Source: Coprenecus sp949297365
GTDB taxonomy: Bacteria; Bacteroidota; Bacteroidia; Bacteroidales; UBA932
Assembly: GCA_963931055.1 (NCBI GenBank)
Contig: OZ006987.1
Span: forward strand, 1,736,001-1,800,000
Direction: 5' to 3'
DNA length: 64,000 nucleotides
Made by a program: the position numbers and the translations under genes. The notes below the pieces were generated by a model. The model worked only from the letters and a program-made list of their open reading frames with translations, was not told where the DNA came from and ran no database searches. Below, in pieces: positions 44,362 to 52,558 of the stretch (within the stretch, counting starts at the first letter, position 1; each line of letters opens with the position of its first letter).

Positions 44362-45765
44362 ATGGGAGCGTTTCATGCATACGACATCCGGGGCCGCTGG
44401 GGAGTGGACTTTGACCGGGATACTGTGTATAAGGTGGGATTTTTCCTGCCGGAACTGCTGGGCTGCCGCGAGGTGGCGGTGGGACGGGACATGCGCCTGT
44501 CTTCTCCGGTGATTCACGAGGCCCTGCTCAGGGGGCTTACAGATGCAGGTGCCGATGTATTTGACTTAGGTCTGGCCACTACGCCGTATGTCTACTATGC
44601 CACTGCGGCCAAGGGGTTCAAGGCTTCGGTACAGATTACGGCCTCGCACAATCCCAAGGACGACAACGGTCTGAAAGTCTCGCGGGAGAATGCCCTGCCA
44701 GTCGGCTATGACACCGGCCTGGGTACGATTGAGAAATGGATTCTCGGTGGGCGTGAGTGTGTCCCCGTGCCTGAGGCAGACCGCGGCAGGGTCACATCCC
44801 TCGATCTTCGGGACGAGTATCTGGCCTTTCAGCGACGCTATGTGGGCGACCTGTCCAATCTGCATATCTGCGCGGACCTGTCCAACGGTGTATCGTCGCT
44901 GTTCGTAAAGCAGTTGATGCCCCAGTCCGTGGACTATATCTGCGATACGCTGGACGGAAGTTTCCCGTGTCATGAGCCCAATCCTCTGGTGCCTGAGAAT
45001 ACGGCCATGCTGCGCGAGTATGTCAAGTCGCACGGCTGCGATATCGGGGTCATCTACGACGGGGACGCGGACCGGGTGATGTTCGTGGACGAGCGGGGAG
45101 AGTTCATCTCGCCGGACCTGATGATAGCCTTGATGGGGCACTTTTTCATGGAGGGTATAGGCACCAGTCCTGCTGCCCGGGAACGCCGGGCTATGAAGGC
45201 TGCCGGAAAGATTGCCGAAGTGCGGGCCCTGCAGGACATCCGCAGCTCCAAGGCGGTAGGGGAATATCTCTCGCCGATGGGCGTTCAGATGCACACCTGG
45301 CGGGTAGGCCGGGCATACGCGGCTCCCAGGCTCCGCGAGATAGACGGTCTCTTCGGAGGTGAATTGGCCGGACACTATTACTTCAAGGATTTCTTTTACT
45401 CCGACAGCGGTATCATGGCCTCGCTCATAGTCCTGGACATCGTCGCAGAGTTCAAACGCCGGGGCAGGAGCCTGTCGCAGCTCATAGCCGGCATATCCAA
45501 GTACTGTAATTCCGGGGAGATCAATTTCCGCGTGGCCGACAAGCCGGCGGCGATGGAGGCAGTACGGGAGCATTTTACCTCAATGGAGACACCTGCGGCT
45601 GTGATGGACTTCGACGGCTACCGGGTGGAGTTCCCCGACTGGTGGTTCAATATCCGTCCCTCCAACACCGAGCCCTACCTGCGCTTTATCTGCGAGGCCT
45701 CCTCACCCGGGCTCCTTGCCGACAAAGTCGCCCAGGCCCGCTCTGTCATCTCCCGCTTCGAATAG
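44362..45765 (+). CDS. Phosphomannomutase/phosphoglucomutase
   Basis: Alpha-D-phosphohexomutase of 467 residues. The four family loops are present in order: phosphoserine loop TASHNPKDDNG, metal loop DGDADR, sugar loop GELAGHYYF and phosphate loop RPSNTEPYLR. It interconverts hexose 6- and 1-phosphates, supplying GDP-mannose or UDP-glucose precursors for surface glycans. Preference for mannose or glucose cannot be decided. The start MGAFHAYDIRGRWGVDFD is typical of the bacterial bifunctional group. Confidence 0.93.
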   Translation: MGAFHAYDIRGRWGVDFDRDTVYKVGFFLPELLGCREVAVGRDMRLSSPVIHEALLRGLTDAGADVFDLGLATTPYVYYATAAKGFKASVQITASHNPKDDNGLKVSRENALPVGYDTGLGTIEKWILGGRECVPVPEADRGRVTSLDLRDEYLAFQRRYVGDLSNLHICADLSNGVSSLFVKQLMPQSVDYICDTLDGSFPCHEPNPLVPENTAMLREYVKSHGCDIGVIYDGDADRVMFVDERGEFISPDLMIALMGHFFMEGIGTSPAARERRAMKAAGKIAEVRALQDIRSSKAVGEYLSPMGVQMHTWRVGRAYAAPRLREIDGLFGGELAGHYYFKDFFYSDSGIMASLIVLDIVAEFKRRGRSLSQLIAGISKYCNSGEINFRVADKPAAMEAVREHFTSMETPAAVMDFDGYRVEFPDWWFNIRPSNTEPYLRFICEASSPGLLADKVAQARSVISRFE

Positions 45766-45806
45766 CATCTGCATTATAGGCATAATCACAACAGTCGAAA
45801 AGACCA

Positions 45807-45843
45807 GGCCCGATTATATGTTGCTTCGCATCATAATCGGGCC
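45807..45843. repeat. Long hairpin between convergent genes
   Basis: GGCCCGATTATATG (45807-45820) pairs with CATCATAATCGGGCC (45829-45843) with one bulged base and an 8-base loop TTGCTTCG. There is no T-run, so it is not a classical terminator. It is directly preceded by GTCGAAAAGACCAGG, which recurs at 24828 and, slightly changed, at 55561. Confidence 0.6.
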
Positions 45844-45907
45844 AAAGCCCACTTTTTGTTTACCCTTCCTAAATCCTCCCTTAGGGATGACTTGCCCCCA
45901 TCCCTCT

Positions 45908-46053
45908 AGAGCCGAGGGCGGCAAGCCTTTTCTCCCCGCCTGCCTCCATGCCACCCCGTCACCTGCGGCATCCTGCACCGGTGTGCATTTACGGAATGTG
46001 CGGGCATACATTCTCTTTGATGTCCTAGGGGTATCTTTGCGGATAATCATTCT
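45908..46053 (+). repeat. Mosaic intergenic repeat, copy 3 (end module only)
   Basis: GCCGAGGGCGGCAAGCC leads into the end module GCATCCTGCACCGGTG...GGAATGTGCGGGCATACATT...GGGGTATCTTTGCGGATAATC, near-identical to 20390-20510 and 24870-24981. It lies between the convergent phosphohexomutase and rimM genes. No gene is seen in 45766-46077. Confidence 0.72.
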
Positions 46054-46077
46054 GCGTTATGCTGTAATAGTGCCGGG

Positions 46078-46614
46078 TCAGAGCAGGCCGTCGGAGATGC
46101 GGAGGGTGATGGTGCGGCGGTCGGGGTCGATGTCCAGGAGCAGGTCGTCGTGATAGGGGACAAGAGTGTCCGTACCCTCAAGTCCGAGGCAGATGTTGCC
46201 GGAAAAGTCCTGGACGTCCGAGATGACTCCGGCTGTGCGGCTGTCCTGGTCTAAAAGTGTGAATCCTATAAGATCCTCGAGAGTCAGGCCGTCTTCTGTA
46301 AGCGGATGACCGTCAGCTGCGCTCAGCCCGGGATAGTCCGTCGGGTCGATGTAGAGTTCTTTGCCGGCGGCCTCCTCCGCGTCAGCGAGGGTGTCTATGT
46401 CTTCCAGGCGGACGATGGCCTTGCGAGGGCCCTTGAACTGTATGGTCTGGATAAAAAAAGGAACCGGCAGGCCGTCATAGAACAGCCATACCGGTTCGTC
46501 TGTCTTCAGGATGTCTGACATTCTGTCCGGGAAAGATACCATCACCTCGCCTTCCGTGCCGTAGGACTTCACTATCCTGGCTATCGGCTGCAGTGTGTCT
46601 TCCCGGGGAAACAT
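46078..46614 (-). CDS. rimM: Ribosome maturation factor RimM
   Basis: Protein of 178 residues needed for maturation of the 30S head. The start at 46614 (MFPREDTLQPIARIVKSYG) is chosen because it follows the rpsP stop by 4 bases and gives a normal length; the longer frame reads antisense-like Arg/Pro-rich sequence through rpsP. The N-terminal RimM domain has ARIVKSYGTEGEV, and a PRC-barrel C-terminal domain has LEDLIGFTLLD and LVPYHDDLLLDID. It is coupled with rpsP, whose product S19/S16 neighbourhood RimM helps assemble. Confidence 0.92.
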   Translation of the reverse strand: MFPREDTLQPIARIVKSYGTEGEVMVSFPDRMSDILKTDEPVWLFYDGLPVPFFIQTIQFKGPRKAIVRLEDIDTLADAEEAAGKELYIDPTDYPGLSAADGHPLTEDGLTLEDLIGFTLLDQDSRTAGVISDVQDFSGNICLGLEGTDTLVPYHDDLLLDIDPDRRTITLRISDGLL

Positions 46615-46618
46615 CGCG

Positions 46619-47188
46619 CTACTCAGTTGCAGGGGCTGCTGCCTCTGTGTTCTCGGCGTTTGCCGCTGCCTCAGCTGCTTCAGCCTCGGCTTTAGCCTTG
46701 GCCTCTGCCTCAGCCTTTGCAAGGGCTTCTTCGGCTTTACGCTTGCTGATGGCCTCGGCTCTCTCCTGGTTGACCTTGGCCTCTGCATTGAGACTCTCTC
46801 TGCGGGCCTCGTTGTCGGACTTCTTCAGGTTCTGCTTCTTGGCCTCTACCTTTGCGTCTCTCTCAGCCTTCCATGCGTTCCATCTCTGGTCTGCAACTTC
46901 CTGGCTGATGGCACCCTTGGCAACTCCGCCGTTGAGGTGCTTCCTCAGAAGGATACCCTCATAGGAAAGGATGCGGCGGCAGGTGTCACTGGGCTGTGCA
47001 CCGATGTTGAGCCAGTAAAGGGCTCTCTCTGCATCGATCTTGATGGTTGCGGGGTTGGTGTTGGGGTTGTAGATACCGAGCTGCTCGATGTAACGTCCGT
47101 CACGGGGAGCGCGGATGTCAGCCACTACTATGTGGAAGAATGCGTGATTCTTCTTACCGTGGCGTGATAAACGAATTTTAACTGCCAT
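46619..47188 (-). CDS. rpsP: 30S ribosomal protein S16 with long C-terminal extension
   Basis: The first 85 or so residues are a normal S16 (MAVKIRLSRHGKKNHAFFHI, GRYIEQLGIYNPNT, ERALYWLNIGAQPSDTCRRI). Another 100 residues follow, rich in Lys, Glu and Ala (KAEEALAKAEAEAKAKAEAE), predicted as a long charged helix. Extended S16 is common in Bacteroidetes, so this is not a fusion artefact. The extension probably lies on the ribosome surface. The gene is first in the rpsP-rimM unit. Confidence 0.95.
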   Translation of the reverse strand: MAVKIRLSRHGKKNHAFFHIVVADIRAPRDGRYIEQLGIYNPNTNPATIKIDAERALYWLNIGAQPSDTCRRILSYEGILLRKHLNGGVAKGAISQEVADQRWNAWKAERDAKVEAKKQNLKKSDNEARRESLNAEAKVNQERAEAISKRKAEEALAKAEAEAKAKAEAEAAEAAANAENTEAAAPATE

Positions 47189-47399
47189 TACGTACAGGTT
47201 ATTAAGTGATTAATAATTAAAACCTCCTTATCTTCTCGAGAAAAGGCCCGCAAATATACGTAGAAACCGAGAGAAATGCAAAAAAATCAAACAAGTTTGA
47301 GTTTTTTGCATTTCCGAGGCGCAACAGTATATGCGGCGCAGCCGAATATACTGCAGATGCCGGGAAAAATGCAAATTAAGTGAAATAATAAAGTGATTG

Positions 47400-47428
47400 T
47401 GTCGTAAATTATTTATATTTTTGCGACA
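47400..47428. promoter_or_regulatory. Inverted repeat over the abiE promoter
   Basis: TGTCGTAAA (47400-47408) and TTTGCGACA (47420-47428) form an inverted repeat that overlaps the -7 element TATTTTTG (47416-47423). AbiEi antitoxins repress their own promoter by binding inverted repeats with their winged-helix domain, so this is a likely operator. The rest of 47189-47399 is AT-rich with a weak hairpin around 47321-47360 and no gene. Confidence 0.6.
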
Positions 47429-47439
47429 AGTAAAATGTA

Positions 47440-48045
47440 ATGGCAAGTATAGAAGAGAATATATTGACAGCGATTAAAGCTAAAGGAAGAGGGAGCATCT
47501 TCTTTCCTTCGGATTTTATGTCATACGGAGAAGTAAAGGCTGTTGGCAAAAGTCTTGAACGGCTGACCGCCAAAGGCGATATCATCCGTCTGGCGAGAGG
47601 CATATACACATATCCTGAGATTGACACTGTCTTGGAACTTGGTGTATTGATGCCCTCCATAGAACAGATTGCCGAAACGATAGCCCGCAGGGATAAGGCT
47701 CGTATTGTGCCGACAGGCATCTATGCGCTGAATAAATTGGGAATATCTACTCAGGTTCCTATGAATATAGTTTATCTGACGGATGGTGCTCCACGCAAAG
47801 TAAGTCTTGGGAATGGACGCTCGATACAGTTCAAATACACAACTCCTAAAAATCTCTCATTCACCAGTCCGCTTGCAATGCTTGTTACTTTTGCCTTGAA
47901 AGAAATAGGGAAAGAAAATATGACTGACGATATAGCCAGGCAAATTAAGAGCGTGCTCCAAAAAGAACAAAAAGAGGATGTGCTGGCAGACGAAGTGCTC
48001 ATGCCGGCATGGATAAGAACTTTTATAAGGCAAGCGTATGAATAA
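47440..48045 (+). CDS. Type IV toxin-antitoxin AbiEi-family antitoxin (DUF6088)
   Basis: Protein of 201 residues. An N-terminal winged-helix domain (IFFPSDFMSYGEVKAVGKSLERL, with RLARGIYTYPEID as the wing) precedes an AbiEi-like C-terminal domain (MNIVYLTDGAPRKV, FKYTTPKNLSFTSPLAML). It neutralises the AbiEii nucleotidyltransferase toxin and represses the operon. The frame is intact. Its 3' end overlaps the toxin start by 8 bases. The region is clearly more AT-rich than its neighbours, which points to horizontal transfer. Confidence 0.85.
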   Translation: MASIEENILTAIKAKGRGSIFFPSDFMSYGEVKAVGKSLERLTAKGDIIRLARGIYTYPEIDTVLELGVLMPSIEQIAETIARRDKARIVPTGIYALNKLGISTQVPMNIVYLTDGAPRKVSLGNGRSIQFKYTTPKNLSFTSPLAMLVTFALKEIGKENMTDDIARQIKSVLQKEQKEDVLADEVLMPAWIRTFIRQAYE

Positions 48046-49040
48046 TTATTTTCAACTATCCAAGGAACAGCAGCAGATGGTGCTTACCCAGGCTGCCAAC
48101 AAAACGGGCTTGCCGGTACAGGCTGTAGAAAAGGATTTATGGGTAACCCAGGTCCTGTAATTGGTGTTTGCATTACCAATGGCAAAGCATCTTGTATTCA
48201 AAGGCGGCACATCCTTGAGCAAAGTGTGGAAAGTGATACGCCGCTTTTCCGAAGACATAGACTTGGCTATAGATCCTTCCATTTGGGGATTTGGGGGAGA
48301 CTTGACGAAAAAGCAAATCAAGCGGCTACGTAAGGCTTCGTCCATTTTTGTGCGAGATGAACTTTCTCATTCGCTGCAGGAGGCCGTCTCAGAAGCCGGC
48401 ATGGAGAAACGGCTTCAAGTGGAAGCCGATCCTGACGGCGAGGGTGATGGAACATACCCTGAACCAAGAGTTATACACGTTCGTTACAAATCTATTTTCG
48501 ATGATGGCTTACCATATCTACATTCGGAAGTAAAACTGGAGGTTGGAGCCCGTTCCTTACTTGAACCTACGGCAGAAGCAGTGGTAACGAGTGTTTTAGA
48601 AGAGGTCTTGCCTGTCAGTGCAACAGTCAGGCAGGTTGTGATACCTTACAGCCTTGGCCGAGAAGACTTTTCTTGAAAAAGCATTTTTATTACATGAACT
48701 GTTTTCGTCTCAATCTTCAAAGGGAGCCAACCGCAGATCCCGTCATTTGTATGACTTGGCGCAAATGATGAACACCGATATTGCAGCGCGGGCTATTGCT
48801 GACGATGAACTTTGGAATACGATACATCATCATCGTGAATTATTCACAGGCATGAGTGGAGTGGACTATACTCCAGATGTCCGCAAACGCATAAGGTTAC
48901 TTCCTCCCGATGAGGTCATTGATGATTGGCGCAATGATTATAAGGATATGCAGTCTTCTATGATATACGGTGAAAAACCGGCATTTGAAGAATTGGTGAG
49001 GAAGATGGCGGAACTTGAAAATACATTCCACAACCATTAA
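48038..49040 (+). pseudogene. AbiEii-family nucleotidyltransferase toxin, disrupted
   Basis: The reading frame from ATG 48038 (MNNYFQLSKEQQQMVLTQAA) meets a TAA at 48158-48160. It continues in the same frame from 48161 with the catalytic region HLVFKGGTSLSKVWK and RFSEDIDLAID, the GGTS and DxD signature of the family. A second break near 48640-48655 moves the C-terminal third (EKTFLEKAFLLHELF to NTFHNH) into another frame. A single C-to-T change at a CAA codon would explain the stop. The catalytic residues are preserved, which suggests recent loss. AbiEii toxins transfer nucleotides to tRNA or other targets and abort phage infection. Confidence 0.88.
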
Positions 49041-49058
49041 TTAGCTTTTTATATAATG

Positions 49059-49181
49059 GATACCGAACAAAAGATTGATACAACTCAAAAGTTTCTAAAA
49101 GCTGGTGGTAATATTATTAGAACGCATGAGTTGGATTTATTCGTTTCAGTCAGTTGCGTTCTTTCACTAGCCGGCTAAAAA
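49059..49181 (+). CDS. Short ORF after the AbiE genes, possible gene remnant
   Basis: A 40-residue frame (MDTEQKIDTTQKFLKAGGNI...) that begins 18 bases after the broken toxin. The first 28 residues look protein-like and the end looks random. It may be the start of a lost downstream gene. I do not recognise it. Confidence 0.25.
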
Positions 49182-49324
49182 GTAAGGAGATCATGGAGTA
49201 TTGGAACGGCGGGATTGCGGCCTGAGCATTGACCGCAGGCATCTGGCGGCTCTCTACCTGACCCATAAGGCACCGATATCAATCATAACCGACTGTCAAT
49301 CAGTGATTATTGAATGTAGCGGGT

Positions 49325-49356
49325 GCTCTATGGCCTATTTTTTCAGGCCATAGGGC
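49325..49356. repeat. Hairpin with 12-base arms
   Basis: GCTCTATGGCCT (49325-49336) pairs with AGGCCATAGGGC (49345-49356) at 11 of 12 positions, loop ATTTTTTC. It stands alone in a gene-free stretch. There is no downstream T-run on the plus strand. Confidence 0.6.
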
Positions 49357-49497
49357 ATCTGAGTCAAGGAGATATGTCTGGGAATCAGAGCCTTGACGAA
49401 CCGGGCGGTGCTTCATGGGTGATTCTCCCCGCTGTTCGGGATGCTGCGGAGGGCTGCGACAGGCATCGGTGCCTCAAAAACACGGGCTTGCCTTAGG

Positions 49498-50030
49498 CGG
49501 CGGGATACCCCTAAGACAGTCAAAGATAGGGTATGCGCTTTCATGACCCTTGCTTTTGTGCCTAATCTTTTTGGTACATCTTACTCCGGGATTCGCTGGA
49601 AGCCGGTTCACTTTCCCGGTGTAGCTGGACGGGAGATGCGGCTTGGAGGGGTTGTAGAGCCGGCAGTGCTGATTCCTCCGGGGGGAAGTGCCCGGATTTT
49701 GTGGCGAATCGGCTCACTTCCCGGTGTGGGGATGGAGGTGTGCTGCATTGATGGCGTTGATTGATGCCGGGATGGCAGAAACGGCAGTACCTGGCTGGAT
49801 ACCTGGCCTCTGCTAGTTATTGGAAATGACTGATAATTAGGTGAGTGTAAAATGATGCGGAGGATAGGGGTACCCGTAAACCGTCAAAGTGCCCGGAATC
49901 CGCCACCCCTATCCTCGGCCCTGTTTGCATATATGCTTGAGCACGTGTGAGTTATCGTTATTCGGTGCAGGATAGGTCTCGTTGATATGGACTTGGATGA
50001 AGGTCGTGGGAATGTAGGGATTGTAGTGTC
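49498..50030 (-). repeat. Mosaic intergenic repeat, copy 4 (inverted, degenerate)
   Basis: Same module order as copy 2 but on the opposite strand: part of the end module (GATACCCCTAAGACAGTCAAAGA, 49503-49525), the CACTTTCCCGGTG module twice (about 49607 and 49711), TGACTGATAATTAGG, the hairpin at 49860-49916, and the head module (GCAGGATAGGTCTCG, GGACTTGGATGAAGG). An open frame at 49441-49764 runs through it but is not convincing. Apart from this, 49182-50103 holds no gene. Confidence 0.68.
49860..49916. repeat. Invertible-looking hairpin, copy 4
   Basis: Arms GAGGATAGGGGT (49860-49871) and ACCCCTATCCTC (49905-49916) around a 33-base core. The flanks are inverted relative to copy 2 but the core is not, so relative to its flanks the core has the orientation seen in copy 1. 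Confidence 0.78.
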
Positions 50031-50103
50031 TGGACGAGAGTAGCACTTTCCCTGTCGTGGGCCTGGTAAAGTGCCGGCTCCAGAGATGCCTGTGATGGTG
50101 GTA

Positions 50104-50138
50104 ATAAAAAAGTCGGAGGCGCCGAAGCGCCCCCGACT
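50104..50138 (-). terminator. Strong rho-independent terminator
   Basis: On the minus strand AGTCGGGGGCGC-TTCG-GCGCCTCCGACT, a near-perfect 12-base stem with a UUCG tetraloop, followed by TTTTTTATT. It lies 26 bases after the stop of the collagen-like lipoprotein gene. Confidence 0.92.
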
Positions 50139-50163
50139 AATCTGATTATATCTCAACGAACTA

Positions 50164-52452
50164 CTAAAGATATCCCGTGTAATCAAAATAGAACGGATTG
50201 TTGGCTTCTATTACTCCGGTAATCGTATACGGGTCTGCATGATCGTCATAGGAATTGATTGTGAATTTGTAATTATCTCCATCTCGTTCAACAACTATAT
50301 TTCCTCCCATCATCGGACCGGCCAATGTATTCGGATATACATTTTGTCTATTTTCTATCCAGCAGCCCACGTAGTTATAACTATACTGTCCCTCTACAAT
50401 AGTTCCGATAGGACAAGTCATAGGTTCACCACTATCATTTATTTCATACGTTCCGGCAATTATGCCGTCCTCCATGGTATTACTTTCAGGCAGATAAAAA
50501 ACAAGTCTATACTGAGTGTAATTTGCGTATGTAGGGTCCGTTAATGTCATTGTATATTTCTTGACACCTGGTGTCTCAAGATCTGAATACCACATAATTG
50601 TAGGCATACAACCACTGTAATCCAGATTAATATCTTCAGTAAGTGTTGAAATTACTGGCTCTTCAACCTCGTTGGCAAAGGTTATCGGGCCGGTGTAGGT
50701 GAGGTGATGGGTCTCGCCGTTAAGGTCGGTGAATATGCCTTCGATGGTGTAGTTGCCGCCCTCGTATGATACGGAGAGAGTACCGTTGTCAAGAAAAACA
50801 CCGTAGTATCCGCCCTGGCCGACAAAGAATGTGGTGGCGTAGCGTTTTTCCGAAGTGTTCATATTCATGGCTTCGGTGTTGATTTTCAGAATCTTGAAGT
50901 CTCCGGCCGTGATGCCTGTTGGATCACCGGACTCGGCTGTATAAGTACCTGTGGGCAGCAGGATGTTCTCAAGATCTGTAGGTGCGGGAGCCTGCAGGGC
51001 TAGAACATAGTAAGGCTGTTTTGTTTGGAATGAGTAAGGTCTTTCCGCTGTCGCGGCATTGTTGAAGTGGATAGCGTACAGCATGTTTGCTCCGTCAAGG
51101 TCACCGTAGTAAAGACCTGTAACCTTGTCGGAGGCAGGAGCGAATTCGTAGTCATATGTGGGTGCGAATCCTTCCTGACTTACGATGACGGTAGCGGTCT
51201 GAGTCTTGTCCTCGCTGTAAGTGTAGGTGAGGGTGACTGTGGCAGTACGGGTTTCCTCAAGTTCGTTGGCTGCAACGTTGAAAGTCACTGTACCGGAAGT
51301 CTCGCAGTTGAAATCTGTAATCCAGTCAATGCCTTCCTCTGCAGCGGCTGTTACAACGGCGCCTTCAACGGGATTCTCTACCTCATAGGTAATGGTGCCT
51401 GCGCCTCCGTCAGCAGTAATCTTGACGGTGTCCACTGTGACTGTCAGTGCGGGTGCGGGTACGGGTACGCCTTCGAGGATGAGGGCTTTCTCAATAGTGT
51501 TGCCTGCTCCGTTGTATGCGAATACCATGATGACTCCGGTCTCAAGGTCTGCGCTTACATTGTTGACAGTGATGACACCTGTCGCGCTGTCAACAGGATT
51601 GACGGCTGCGGTCCAGTTCTCGTTGCCGTCCTCTACAGTAGCCTTCACAGTGGTGTACTTGTCGGCACCTTTGACTGAGTAGGGGATCTCAACGGACTCA
51701 CCTACTACTACCTCTGTGCCGGGCTCGTATGTGAAAGCGATGTCAAAACTCTTTCCGTCTTCCATGATGGGGATAACGAAGGTCTCGCCGGAAGTCAGCT
51801 TGAAGTAGACGTAGCCGTCCTGCTCATAGACTTCCTCGAAGAAACTGTCTCCGTCTACTCCGTCAGCTCCGTCCTCTCCGGTAGCCTTGCCTAATTTATC
51901 CCAGGTTATACCGCCGTCGAGGGACATCCACCAGTAATCATCCTCGATCTTCAGCTGGGGAGTCACTCCGTCCTGGCCATCCTGACCATCCTGACCGTCC
52001 TGACCGTCATTGCCGGAAACGGGAATCTTATTGCCGTCCTCGTCGGTAATCCAGTCTCCGTCAAGAGTCCAGTAGTAAATGCCGTCAGTGTCGGCCTTTA
52101 CTCCAATCTCAGGAGTGTACCCGTCCTTACCGTCTTGACCATCTACTCCGTCCTTACCATGATAAATCTCAACTTCTCCGCTTTCAGAGAAAGTGATCTT
52201 GTAACCGACAGTATCGCCTTCTTCATTGACGATAGGCTCGATGGCAGTGATGAATTCATTGCCTTCCAATGCTTTAATGACAGACTGCAGGGACTCCATT
52301 TGGGAGTTCATCTGTTTGCACAGAGCCTCAAGTGTCTCGACACGGTCCTCAATCTTGTCAAGTCTGTTGCTTAGTTTGTCCAGGTCCGCCGTGCAACCTA
52401 TAAAGAAAAACATGCACAGCGACAAAGTCGCGAATTTGAATAAGTTCTTCAT
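50164..52452 (-). CDS. Lipoprotein with coiled coil, collagen-like repeats and BACON domain
   Basis: Surface-type lipoprotein of 762 residues. The signal is LSLCMFFFIGC (Cys about 20). Residues 24-65 form a coiled coil (LDKLSNRLDKIEDRVETLEAL). Then come DUF4988-like segments (GNEFITAIEPIVNEEGDTVG, YWTLDGDWITDEDGNKIPVSG) broken by collagen-like Gly-Xaa-Asp tracts (GKDGVDGQDGKDGYTP; GNDGQDGQDGQDGQDGVTP). A BACON domain covers about 330-420 (ITADGGAGTITYEVEN...EEGIDWITDF). The C-terminal half is beta-rich and repeated (LYYGDLDGANMLYAIHFNN; GKYTAESG-like turns) with no recognised catalytic site. It is a single-gene unit with a strong terminator. Confidence 0.82.
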   Translation of the reverse strand: MKNLFKFATLSLCMFFFIGCTADLDKLSNRLDKIEDRVETLEALCKQMNSQMESLQSVIKALEGNEFITAIEPIVNEEGDTVGYKITFSESGEVEIYHGKDGVDGQDGKDGYTPEIGVKADTDGIYYWTLDGDWITDEDGNKIPVSGNDGQDGQDGQDGQDGVTPQLKIEDDYWWMSLDGGITWDKLGKATGEDGADGVDGDSFFEEVYEQDGYVYFKLTSGETFVIPIMEDGKSFDIAFTYEPGTEVVVGESVEIPYSVKGADKYTTVKATVEDGNENWTAAVNPVDSATGVITVNNVSADLETGVIMVFAYNGAGNTIEKALILEGVPVPAPALTVTVDTVKITADGGAGTITYEVENPVEGAVVTAAAEEGIDWITDFNCETSGTVTFNVAANELEETRTATVTLTYTYSEDKTQTATVIVSQEGFAPTYDYEFAPASDKVTGLYYGDLDGANMLYAIHFNNAATAERPYSFQTKQPYYVLALQAPAPTDLENILLPTGTYTAESGDPTGITAGDFKILKINTEAMNMNTSEKRYATTFFVGQGGYYGVFLDNGTLSVSYEGGNYTIEGIFTDLNGETHHLTYTGPITFANEVEEPVISTLTEDINLDYSGCMPTIMWYSDLETPGVKKYTMTLTDPTYANYTQYRLVFYLPESNTMEDGIIAGTYEINDSGEPMTCPIGTIVEGQYSYNYVGCWIENRQNVYPNTLAGPMMGGNIVVERDGDNYKFTINSYDDHADPYTITGVIEANNPFYFDYTGYL

Positions 52453-52558
52453 AAGATATTAGAGTTAAAAAAATAAATGCGCTTCAAAGTTAGTAAGAAC
52501 AATCGGTAAATCCTAGTAATTGTCAAGGAAATATCTCATAATATTGCAGAGAATGTTG

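Noticed and set aside
45807..45843. Terminator between the phosphohexomutase and rimM genes
   Set aside because: The stem is strong but no run of T follows on either strand; recorded as a hairpin only.
49441..49764. A 107-residue open frame on the plus strand
   Set aside because: It runs through the inverted mosaic repeat, has odd composition, no promoter element, and no recognisable family.
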